From Alphaproteobacteria bacterium (GTDB lineage Bacteria > Pseudomonadota > Alphaproteobacteria > Micropepsales > Micropepsaceae): 10,680 bases of DNA. Positions 1 through 6,044 of the stretch are shown piece after piece (position 1 is the stretch's first letter; each line of letters begins with the position of its first letter). The notes beneath the pieces were generated by a model, which was not told where the DNA came from, did not search any database, and saw only the letters and a program-made list of their open reading frames with translations. The stretch spans positions 4,336 to 15,015 of the forward strand of contig PKWC01000249.1 of assembly GCA_003131925.1 (NCBI GenBank), written 5' to 3'. The translations under genes and the position numbers were made by a program.

Positions 1-10
1 GCACAGACCC

Positions 11-59
11 CCACCCGAAATCGCTTCGCGATTTCGACCTCCCCACAAGGTAAAGGGGA
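11..59. repeat. Intergenic palindromic repeat with hairpin
   Basis: A perfect 8-bp stem (CGAAATCG at 16-23 with CGATTTCG at 29-36, loop CTTCG) is followed by a second weak stem, TCCCC at 40-44 with GGGGA at 55-59. The CCACCC..ACCTCCCC..GGGG layout resembles dispersed intergenic repeats common in alphaproteobacteria (general knowledge, not searched here). It lies just beyond the stop of the minus-strand gene ending at 76, so it may form the 3' end of that transcript. No T-run follows on the minus strand, so a classical intrinsic terminator is not shown. Confidence 0.55.
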
Positions 60-75
60 AATGCTGTCCGATCGC

Positions 76-849
76 TCATCGACCAGACGAATTGAGCCCG
101 ATCCGGCCTAGCGCGTTCGGCAGCGTTTCGCCAATCAGTTTGAGAAAGTCCGTCTGCAATTCGTGGCGTTGCGTATCGTTGAGATCGTTCTGCGTGCGCG
201 GCCAAAGCGCGCGCGTGGCGTGCAGCCGAGGCAGCGATCCATCCGGCATGATGGCGGGGCGCGAGGCGAGAAGGTTTCCATTCTCCGCATCCATCAGCAC
301 GACGCGATAAGACGCGAATGCGCCGAGCCGTTCGCCGCCGTCGCGCAGATCGCGGCGATAGAGGCCGACGCCGCCGACCTGGTGATCGCTATGGCCGATC
401 CCGTCCGCGCGCCAATCCCGGAGTACCAGGAGATAGGCGTCGACGGGGACTTCCGGAATGGGCAATTCGCGGATGTGCCGGCGCAGCGTCTCCCAGGTCC
501 AGGTGTCGAAGTCCTGATGCTCGATCGGGACGCTTTGAACCTTGTAGCGCGCGGAGAGGAGCTTCGTGATCTCGGCGGTGACGGTGTCGTCGATGCTCCA
601 ATCGGTGATTTCGAGGAAGCTCGCCTGCGGAGGCGCGATCCATTCGAAGCGCGAGGCGGGCACGCGCTCGAACATGCAGGTGTCGCCGATCGACGCGATG
701 ATCCCGATGGATTTGACATGAGCGAGCGTGGGCGTTGGAAGGTGCGCGATGGCATCTCTGACAGTGGCGAGTGCCAGTAAGGCGATCACCCCTGTGCACA
801 AATAAAAGCGTGTCATCGATTGGAAACGCGAGGGACGCGCACTTGTCAC
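76..849 (-). CDS. Hypothetical exported protein, 257 aa
   Basis: I do not recognise a family. The N-terminus has a basic n-region and a hydrophobic stretch (about residues 16-28, CTGVIALLALATV) ending near DAIA-H, a plausible Sec signal with cleavage around residue 35; no lipobox cysteine is seen. The mature part is soluble-looking, with a beta-strand start (VKSIGIIASIGDTC), a Trp-rich middle (FEWIAPP, ITDWSIDD, FDTWTWETLRRH) and a C-terminal amphipathic segment ending GETLPNALGRIGL. The start is GTG at 849, overlapping the stop of the upstream quinone oxidoreductase gene as GTGA, which suggests translational coupling. An in-frame ATG at 816 would give 246 residues with a more compact signal peptide; neither start has a clear Shine-Dalgarno sequence. 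It is probably periplasmic, and its function cannot be inferred from the partner gene. Confidence 0.8.
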   Translation of the reverse strand: MTSARPSRFQSMTRFYLCTGVIALLALATVRDAIAHLPTPTLAHVKSIGIIASIGDTCMFERVPASRFEWIAPPQASFLEITDWSIDDTVTAEITKLLSARYKVQSVPIEHQDFDTWTWETLRRHIRELPIPEVPVDAYLLVLRDWRADGIGHSDHQVGGVGLYRRDLRDGGERLGAFASYRVVLMDAENGNLLASRPAIMPDGSLPRLHATRALWPRTQNDLNDTQRHELQTDFLKLIGETLPNALGRIGLNSSGR

Positions 850-1844
850 GGCACTACCACCACTTTGCCCTGCGCCTTGCGGTCCATGAGGAGGCGGATG
901 GCTTCGCCGGCGCGGGCGAGCGGAATGCGCGCGGAGACATGCGGCTTCAATCTACCTTCGGCGATCCAGCGCGTGATCTCGTGAAGATCGGCGAAGCCCT
1001 TCTTCGGATCGCGCGCAACCGCGGCGCCCCAGAATACGCCGACAATACTGCATCCCTTCAGCAGGGTGAGGTTGAGCGGCACGCGCGGGATCTCGCCGGC
1101 GGCGAAGCCGATCACGAGATAACGGCCGCCCCAGTTCATCGCCCGAAGCGCCGGCTCGGCATAATCGCCACCTACCGGATCGAACAGCACGTCGGCACCG
1201 TTGCCGCCGGTCAAACGCTTGATGTCTTCGGAGAGCGCCTTCTGTTGCTCCTTCGAGAGCCGCCCGGCCGGATAGACGAACCCGTCATCGGCGCCATGCG
1301 CTTTGGCGAGCTCGACCTTTTCGGCCGTTGAGGCGCCGGCGATCACGCGCGCGCCGATCGCGTGGCCAATCTCGACAGCGGCAAGTCCGACGCCGCCCGC
1401 GGCGCCAAGCACCGCAAGCGTCTCGCCGGATTTCAAAACGGCGCGATCCCTGAGTGCGTGCCACGACGTGCCATAGGTGATAAAAAAGGACGATGCGACC
1501 GCGAAATCGAGGCCCTCTGGCATCGCAATGCAGCGCGCGGCGTCAGCGAGCGCTTCCTCGGCGAATCCACCATGGCCGATGGAGGCAATCACGGCATCGC
1601 CGGGTTTCGGATTTGTCACGCCTTCGCCGGCCTCTTTCACAATTCCCGCGATCTCGCCGCCCGGCGCGAAGGGAAGCGCAGGCTTGAACTGGTACTTGTC
1701 CTGGATCAGCAGCACGTCCGGGAAGTTCACGCCGCAGGCCCTCACCGTGATCGCGACCTGACCTTTGCCGGGCCTGGGGCTCGGCACGTCTTTCACCTCA
1801 AGCTCTTCGGGCGGACCGTAATGGGTGCAAAGCGCGGCTTTCAT
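846..1844 (-). CDS. NADPH:quinone oxidoreductase family protein (zinc-free MDR)
   Basis: The 332-residue length and layout fit the quinone oxidoreductase branch of the medium-chain dehydrogenase/reductase superfamily: an N-terminal GroES-like domain (MKAALCTHYGPPEELEV, then RACGVNFPDVLLIQDKY at about 36-51, PFAPGGEIAGIV at 59-69) and a Rossmann domain with the nucleotide loop AVLGAAGGVGLAAV at 144-157. The NGADVLFDPVGG segment (205-226) and C-terminal QGKVVVVP are also typical. The cysteine cluster of the structural zinc site of alcohol dehydrogenases is absent. Family members reduce quinones or enones with NADPH in the cytoplasm; the real substrate is unknown. The ATG at 1844 is preceded by GAGGGG with 8-nt spacing. 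It is the first gene of a two-gene minus-strand unit with the secreted protein at 76-849 and is divergent from the gene at 1958. Confidence 0.92.
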   Translation of the reverse strand: MKAALCTHYGPPEELEVKDVPSPRPGKGQVAITVRACGVNFPDVLLIQDKYQFKPALPFAPGGEIAGIVKEAGEGVTNPKPGDAVIASIGHGGFAEEALADAARCIAMPEGLDFAVASSFFITYGTSWHALRDRAVLKSGETLAVLGAAGGVGLAAVEIGHAIGARVIAGASTAEKVELAKAHGADDGFVYPAGRLSKEQQKALSEDIKRLTGGNGADVLFDPVGGDYAEPALRAMNWGGRYLVIGFAAGEIPRVPLNLTLLKGCSIVGVFWGAAVARDPKKGFADLHEITRWIAEGRLKPHVSARIPLARAGEAIRLLMDRKAQGKVVVVP

Positions 1845-1852
1845 GCGGAATT

Positions 1853-1858
1853 CCCCTC
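1853..1858 (-). promoter_or_regulatory. Ribosome binding site of the quinone oxidoreductase gene
   Basis: GAGGGG on the minus strand lies 8 nt before the ATG at 1844. It is a good Shine-Dalgarno match and supports that start. Confidence 0.6.
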
Positions 1859-1876
1859 GAGGACCTTTCGATGGTT

Positions 1877-1943
1877 CACCCTTCGACAGGCTCAGGGTGA
1901 GGCGCTAATCTATGACCTCATGCTGAGCTTGTCGAAGCATGAG
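1877..1943. repeat. Inverted-repeat intergenic element, copy A
   Basis: Two related arms face each other. Arm 1 (1877-1902) reads CACCCT..AGGGTGAGG around a TTCGACAGGCTCA core. Arm 2 (1916-1943) reads CCTCATGCT..AGCATGAG around GAGCTTGTCGA, and its reverse complement carries CTTCGACAAGCTCAGCATGA, a variant of arm 1. Each arm can also fold alone (6-bp and 8-bp stems). The same arms recur at 3655-3734. It lies between two divergent start codons and ends 14 bases before the ATG at 1958. Elements of this type are widespread in alphaproteobacterial genomes (general knowledge). Confidence 0.8.
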
Positions 1944-1957
1944 ATATTGTGGCCGCC

Positions 1958-2335
1958 ATGAAGCGTTTCATTCTCGTCGGCCTCGCTTGGTTGCTCACGC
2001 AATCCGCGCAGGCCAACCCGAATTGCCTCGAGATCGGTCAGATCTGGAGCTGGAAGGCGCCGGACCGGATGACGCTCATCGTCGAGGATAATTGGCATCA
2101 GAAATTCAAGCTCGGCCTGATGGGTTATTGCGGGCAGCTTCCGTTCAAGCTGACGCTGGGATTCAAATCGATCGGCGGGATCAGCGGTCTGGAATGTCTC
2201 TCGAAGGGCGACGAAGTGATCTCGCACGACATCGGCATGCACTACACCTGCCCGATCGCGAGCATCGTTCCCTACACGCCCGCGATGGAGAAGGCCGACA
2301 AGGCGGCGGCGGGGCAACAGGGGAGTGGCCATTAG
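1958..2335 (+). CDS. Small exported four-cysteine protein, DUF6491-like
   Basis: This 125-residue protein has a clean signal peptide (MKRFILVGLAWLLTQSAQA, cleavage after residue 19). The mature part holds Cys23, Cys58, Cys80 and Cys98, enough for two disulfides in the periplasm. The order Cys, Ile-x-x-Trp, charged turn, hydrophobic strand (MTLIVED), a Gly-x-Cys-x-x-Leu segment (GYCGQLP) and a Cys-Leu-x-x-Gly-Asp motif (ECLSKGDEVI) resembles the DUF6491 family of alphaproteobacteria; this is my pattern reading, not a search result. Function is unknown. An in-frame GTG at 1949 exists, but the ATG at 1958 fits the signal peptide better. No Shine-Dalgarno sequence is visible because the repeat element ends 14 bases upstream. 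The gene converges on the asparaginase gene. Confidence 0.75.
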   Translation: MKRFILVGLAWLLTQSAQANPNCLEIGQIWSWKAPDRMTLIVEDNWHQKFKLGLMGYCGQLPFKLTLGFKSIGGISGLECLSKGDEVISHDIGMHYTCPIASIVPYTPAMEKADKAAAGQQGSGH

Positions 2336-2352
2336 GCCCGTTGCGTTGCCCA

Positions 2353-2530
2353 CCCCTCACCTGCGAATGAGCGGTCGATAGCCCTCGTTCTGCATCCCTC
2401 TCCCGCAAGGGGAGAGGGGAAGTTTCCTTCTGACTTTCTCGTTCTGATGCAGGACTCCGATTTCCCTCTCCCCCTGTGGGAGAGGGATGCAGGTACGTGC
2501 AGTGAAATCTGTTCGGGCGCGGGTGAGGGG
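2353..2530. repeat. Composite palindromic element between convergent genes
   Basis: Nested inverted repeats fill the space between two converging genes. The outer ends are CCCCTCACC (2353-2361) and GGTGAGGGG (2522-2530). Inside are two strong hairpins: CCCTCTCCC/GGGAGAGGG (2396-2404 with 2410-2418, loop 5) and TCCCTCTCCC/GGGAGAGGGA (2463-2472 with 2478-2487, loop 5). The hairpins are themselves inverted copies, since TGCATCCCTCTCCC at 2391-2404 matches the complement of 2478-2491 over 14 bases. The position suits a bidirectional transcription end, but there are no T-runs directly after the stems. It could be a small non-autonomous repeat of the MITE or REP kind. Confidence 0.75.
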
Positions 2531-2545
2531 TCGACGTGCCTCGCG

Positions 2546-3574
2546 TCAGTTGACATTCCCCAGAACCGGTAACGGTGCTTCAAGCAGAGCCGCGGCCGGG
2601 CGTCGTTCGCCGACGATTGCGTTGCGCGTGTTGAGGACGGGCGCGATGATGATTTCGCGCACGGCGTCGCGATCGGGGAGCAATCCCATCCTGTCGAGCA
2701 GAAAAGCGATCGCCGTTTCCGCGGCGCGGCCGGCGCCGTCGTCGATCTTGAGTGCGATGCCGAGCCCATGCGCGGGGACGATCGCGGCGTAGACGCCTTC
2801 CGCACCGGTCTTGACCGCAACGCGCCCTTTTCCCGCGCGCATCAACGCGGTGCAGATGCGCGCCGTTCCAGCCACAAGCTCCGGATGCGCCATCATTGCT
2901 TTGACGATACGACCCGAGGCAAGCGCGCTCGGCGCGGAAAGCGCGCCCGGTGTCGCCAATTGCGCGAGCGCGCGCGCAAACGCCACGAGAGGGATGGCAA
3001 AATTCGGCGCCGCGCAACCATCGACGCCCCATGGCAGTTCGCCGGCGATCTCGGCCAGTTCGCCGAGCGTTTTTGCGACCGCCTGCTGCACGGGGTGATC
3101 GCGGCGCTCGTAGCCGACAACGGAAATGTTCCAGTGTTTTGCCAGCGTGAGAAATCCCGCGTGCTTGCCCGAGCAGTTGTTGTGGATGCGCGAGGGTTTC
3201 TCGCCGCGGCGGACCATGTCCTCCCACACAGGTTCGTACCGCGGAGGATGCGGGCCACAGGCGAGGTCGCTTTCACCAAGACCCAATCGCGCCAGCCACG
3301 ACGCGACGCGGTCCGTGTGCATCGGCTCACCGGAGTGGGATGCGCAGGCAAGCGCAATCTCCTCGTCGCCCAGTCCGAACGCGTCGGCCGCGCCCGATTC
3401 CACCATCGGCAGAGCCTGGATCGGCTTGAGCGAGGAGCGGGGATAGGCGGGGACGTCGATGTCTCCCAGCGAGAAGAGCACGTCTCCCGCTGCGTCGGAG
3501 ATTGCGACGGCGCCGCGATGAATGCTTTCCACGCGCCCGCTGCGGGTGACCTCGACAAGTACCGGGTTTTCCAC
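2546..3574 (-). CDS. Class 3 (Rhizobium etli type) L-asparaginase
   Basis: The 342-residue protein belongs to the Asparaginase_II family (PF06089), the class represented by R. etli AnsA/ReAV, which is unrelated to the E. coli AnsA/AnsB enzymes and resembles serine beta-lactamases in fold. It hydrolyses L-asparagine to aspartate and ammonia. Key elements are visible: the Ser-x-x-Lys motif Ser47..Lys50 in YPRSSLKPIQ; CASHSGEPMHTDRV at 77-90; the zinc-site stretch NNCSGKHAG with Cys134 and Lys137; and GVDGCAAPNFAIP with Cys187. These correspond to the Ser/Lys pair and the Cys-Lys-Cys zinc ligands of the family. No signal peptide is seen, so it should be cytoplasmic. The start is GTG at 3574 with GGGAG 6 nt upstream (3581-3585). 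It is a single gene, divergent from the ABC exporter operon. Family assignment is firm; the substrate is inferred from family. Confidence 0.92.
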   Translation of the reverse strand: MENPVLVEVTRSGRVESIHRGAVAISDAAGDVLFSLGDIDVPAYPRSSLKPIQALPMVESGAADAFGLGDEEIALACASHSGEPMHTDRVASWLARLGLGESDLACGPHPPRYEPVWEDMVRRGEKPSRIHNNCSGKHAGFLTLAKHWNISVVGYERRDHPVQQAVAKTLGELAEIAGELPWGVDGCAAPNFAIPLVAFARALAQLATPGALSAPSALASGRIVKAMMAHPELVAGTARICTALMRAGKGRVAVKTGAEGVYAAIVPAHGLGIALKIDDGAGRAAETAIAFLLDRMGLLPDRDAVREIIIAPVLNTRNAIVGERRPAAALLEAPLPVLGNVN

Positions 3575-3654
3575 GACTCGCTCCCGCCGGATGGGCTGCG
3601 TACTTAACGCAAGCCGCGAGGCGATGGGCAGATTTTTCTTCGCCCTTCAGCAGG

Positions 3655-3734
3655 CTCACCCTTCGACAGGCTCAGGGTGAGGAACGATTCCTCATGCTGA
3701 GCCTGTCGAAGTATGAGCTTGTCGAAGCATGAGG
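3655..3734. repeat. Inverted-repeat intergenic element, copy B, with 16-bp tandem duplication
   Basis: This is a second member of the family at 1877-1943. Arm 1 is a hairpin with an 8-bp stem, CTCACCCT (3655-3662) and AGGGTGAG (3674-3681). Arm 2 starts CCTCATGCTGAG at 3690 and contains a 16-bp unit TGAGCYTGTCGAAGYA twice in tandem (3698-3713 and 3714-3729), closing with TGAGG. Copy A has this unit only once. The element lies between divergent starts and ends 22 bases before the ATG of the ABC transporter ATPase at 3757. Confidence 0.8.
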
Positions 3735-3756
3735 ATTCGGACTAGCACGTCCCCCT

Positions 3757-4509
3757 ATGACGCCTGCCCTCTCGATCTCGCATCTGCGCAAAGTGTATCG
3801 CCGCGGCACGGTCGGCATCGAGGAACTCTCTCTCGACGTGGCGCCGGGGGAGTTCTTCGGCTTTCTCGGTCCAAATGGCGCGGGCAAGACCACGACCATT
3901 CATTGCGTGACGGGGATCGCGCGGCCCACCTCGGGCCGGATCGAAGTGTTCGGCGTCGATGCGGTCCGGAACTATCGCGAAGCAAGACGGCTGGTCGGAC
4001 TCTCGCCGCAGGAATTCAACGTCGATCCGTTCGCAAATGCGCGGGACATCGTCAGCTGGATGGGCGGTTACTACGGCATGAAGGCAGAGGAGCGGCGGGC
4101 GCGCACCGAGATGCTGCTGGAGAAATTCGATCTCGCCGTCCACGCGAAGAAAAGTTTCCGGGAACTCTCAGGCGGTCTCAAGCGCCGCGTCATGCTGGCG
4201 CGCGCCATGATCAACGATCCGAAACTTCTGATCCTCGACGAGCCCACCGCCGGGGTCGACGTCGAACTGCGCCGGGATTTGTGGCGCTATCTGCAGGAGA
4301 TGAATCGCGACGGCAAGACGATCTTCCTGACGTCCCACTATCTCGAAGAAGTGGAGCGGCTGTGCCGCAACATCGCGATCATTTCGGACGGGCGCATCGT
4401 GCGCCAGGGGCCGAAGGAAGAGTTCGTGAACGAGCCCGGTGGTCTCGAAGCCGCCTATCTGCGGGCGACGGGCGCGGAGCCCAACCACGTGCCGGCGCCC
4501 GCCGCATGA
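3757..4509 (+). CDS. ABC-2 type exporter, ATP-binding protein (YadG-like)
   Basis: This 250-residue nucleotide-binding subunit has all ABC motifs intact: Walker A GPNGAGKTT at 38-46, Q-loop Gln85 in LSPQEFN, signature LSGGL at 137-141, Walker B LLILDEP with Asp161-Glu162, D-loop AGVD at 165-168 and switch His194 in TSHYLEE. The PQEFN Q-loop and the pairing with an ABC-2 permease recall E. coli YadG/YadH, whose substrate is also undefined. It sits on the cytoplasmic face of the inner membrane and powers export. It is the first gene of a four-gene operon. No Shine-Dalgarno sequence precedes the ATG; a repeat element ends 22 bases upstream. Its last bases overlap the permease start (ATGA). An open frame running from 3729 through this gene in another frame is a shadow. 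Confidence 0.95.
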   Translation: MTPALSISHLRKVYRRGTVGIEELSLDVAPGEFFGFLGPNGAGKTTTIHCVTGIARPTSGRIEVFGVDAVRNYREARRLVGLSPQEFNVDPFANARDIVSWMGGYYGMKAEERRARTEMLLEKFDLAVHAKKSFRELSGGLKRRVMLARAMINDPKLLILDEPTAGVDVELRRDLWRYLQEMNRDGKTIFLTSHYLEEVERLCRNIAIISDGRIVRQGPKEEFVNEPGGLEAAYLRATGAEPNHVPAPAA

Positions 4510-5288
4510 GCGCGAAAGCCCCGCTGGTCAACTGGATCGGGCTGTGGACGATCATCCGCCGCGAATGGACGCGGCTGATGCGCGTGCCGATCCAGGCCTT
4601 CCTCGCGCCCTGGATCTCGGCGCTGCTGTTCATCTTCATTTTCGGCTTCGTGGTGGGCGGGCGCATTTCCCAGATCGGCGGGCACCGCTACATCCAGTTC
4701 GTGCTGCCCGGCATCCTGATGATGAACATTGTCAATGCGTCTTTCCTGCAATCCTCCTCTCAGGTCTATTTTTCGCGCTTCCTGCGCTATGTCGAGGAGA
4801 CGCTCGTTGCGCCGCTTTCCTACGCGGAAATGATTGCGGGTGTCATCGCTGTGGTGGTCGTGCGCTCCGTCATCACGGCGCTCGGGATACTCGTCATCGC
4901 AGCCTTCTTCGGCGCGACTTCGATCGACGGCGTGGCGGAATTCGTGTTCTGGATCGTTTCGGTCTCCATGGTGTTCGGGCTGCTCGGGATCGTCATCGGG
5001 TTGTGGGCCAACAATTTCGAACAGCTGACCATCCTGAACATCTTCTTCATCACGCCGCTGTCCTTCGTGGGTGGCGTTTTCAACACCGTGGCCATGCTCC
5101 CGCCCTGGCTGCGCTGGATCGCGTATGGCAATCCGTTTTTCTATTTCATCAATGGGCTGCGGCACGCGATGATTGGTTTCACGGAGGCATCCGAGGCCCT
5201 AGGCGTCGCGATCGCGCTCGGTCTCGCCGTCCTCATGAGCGCGATCGTGTGGCGGCTCTATGCGGTCGGTTACGGATTGCGGGAGTAG
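4506..5288 (+). CDS. ABC-2 type exporter, permease protein (YadH-like)
   Basis: The 260-residue membrane subunit has about six hydrophobic helices (roughly 33-52, 62-82, 106-134, 144-167, 172-192 and 233-252). The C-terminal ABC-2 signature is clear: TPLSFVGGVFNTVAMLPPWL at 183-202, followed by YGNPFFYFINGLRHAMIGF, as in NodJ, YadH and drug or polysaccharide exporters. It forms the inner-membrane channel with the ATPase encoded upstream. The ATG at 4506 overlaps the ATPase stop by 4 bases (ATGA) and has no Shine-Dalgarno sequence of its own, which indicates translational coupling. The transported compound cannot be read from the sequence. Confidence 0.94.
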   Translation: MSAKAPLVNWIGLWTIIRREWTRLMRVPIQAFLAPWISALLFIFIFGFVVGGRISQIGGHRYIQFVLPGILMMNIVNASFLQSSSQVYFSRFLRYVEETLVAPLSYAEMIAGVIAVVVVRSVITALGILVIAAFFGATSIDGVAEFVFWIVSVSMVFGLLGIVIGLWANNFEQLTILNIFFITPLSFVGGVFNTVAMLPPWLRWIAYGNPFFYFINGLRHAMIGFTEASEALGVAIALGLAVLMSAIVWRLYAVGYGLRE

Positions 5289-5289
5289 G

Positions 5290-5295
5290 AAGGAG
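5290..5295 (+). promoter_or_regulatory. Ribosome binding site deciding the SDR start
   Basis: AAGGAG lies 5 nt before the ATG at 5301. The in-frame GTG at 5295 overlaps this site, so the ATG is the better start. Confidence 0.75.
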
Positions 5296-5300
5296 TGCCG

Positions 5301-6044
5301 ATGCAGGATCGCCACGCTACGGCCGCGATCATCGGCGCGGGCGACTTCATCGGATCGGCGGTCGCGCGCCGCTTCGCCAAGGAGGGCTACACAATCTTCG
5401 CGGGGCGGCGCAACGCGGACAAGCTCGCGCCGCTCGTTGAAAGCATCGAAGCTGCAGGCGGAACATGCGTGGCGCGCGGCATGGACGCGCGCAGGGAGGA
5501 GGAAGTTGTCCGCTTCCTGCAGGCAGCCGATCATGCCGCGCCGCTCGAAATTTGCGTCGTCAATCCGGGCGCGAATGTCAATTTTCCCATACTCGAAACG
5601 ACCGAGCGCGTGTTCCGGAAGGTGTGGGAGATGGCCTGCTATGCGGGCTTCCTCGCGGGACGCGAAGCCGCGCGGCTGATGCTGCCGCATGGAAAGGGAA
5701 CGATCCTCTTCACCGGTGCGACGGCGAGCTTGCGAGGCGGCATCGGTTACGCGGCCTTTGCCAGCGCGAAATTCGGCCTGCGCGCGGTGGCGCAGAGCAT
5801 GGCGCGCGAACTCGCACCGAAAAACATTCACGTGGCGCATCTGATCATCGACGCGGGCGTCGATACGGCTTTCGTCCGCGAACGCATCAAGGCGCGGGGC
5901 GGCCAGGACGCGCTCGACCGGCTCGAACCCGATCAGCTGATGAATCCGCAATCCATCGCCAACGCCTATTGGCAGCTGCACGTGCAAACGCGGGACGCGT
6001 GGACGTTCGAACTCGATCTGAGGCTATACCGGGAGCCATGGTGA
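5301..6044 (+). CDS. Short-chain dehydrogenase/reductase, c10-type with Phe for the catalytic Tyr
   Basis: This 247-residue Rossmann protein has a degenerate glycine motif GAGDFIGSA at 12-20, an Arg pair after beta-2 (AGRR, 34-37, suggesting NADP(H)), and VVNPGANVNFPI at 86-97 in place of the usual NNAG. The active-site stretch YAAFASAKFGL has Phe153 where SDRs carry the catalytic Tyr, with Lys157 kept, and the residue 13 positions upstream is Ala140, not Ser. This matches what is known of the SDR c10 subgroup (cd05373), which has Phe for Tyr and an imperfect glycine motif. A normal SDR redox mechanism is therefore doubtful; it may bind a nucleotide or act by another mechanism. It lies 12 bases after the permease stop with its own AAGGAG, and its stop overlaps the next start (TGATG). 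Confidence 0.9.
   Translation: MQDRHATAAIIGAGDFIGSAVARRFAKEGYTIFAGRRNADKLAPLVESIEAAGGTCVARGMDARREEEVVRFLQAADHAAPLEICVVNPGANVNFPILETTERVFRKVWEMACYAGFLAGREAARLMLPHGKGTILFTGATASLRGGIGYAAFASAKFGLRAVAQSMARELAPKNIHVAHLIIDAGVDTAFVRERIKARGGQDALDRLEPDQLMNPQSIANAYWQLHVQTRDAWTFELDLRLYREPW

Noticed and set aside
3655..3734. A short CRISPR-like array because of the tandem 16-bp units
   Set aside because: The units are directly adjacent with no spacers, and the arms match a dispersed inverted-repeat element also seen at 1877-1943.
4455..5165. A 236-codon minus-strand frame opposite the permease
   Set aside because: It is highly charged, low-complexity sequence typical of the complement of a membrane protein gene; the permease reading is firm.
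3729..5288. A 519-codon open frame covering the ABC ATPase and permease, suggesting a fusion protein
   Set aside because: Its first half is an Arg-rich reading of the ATPase gene in the wrong frame. The ATPase is intact in its own frame from 3757, and the permease starts at 4506 with an ATGA overlap.
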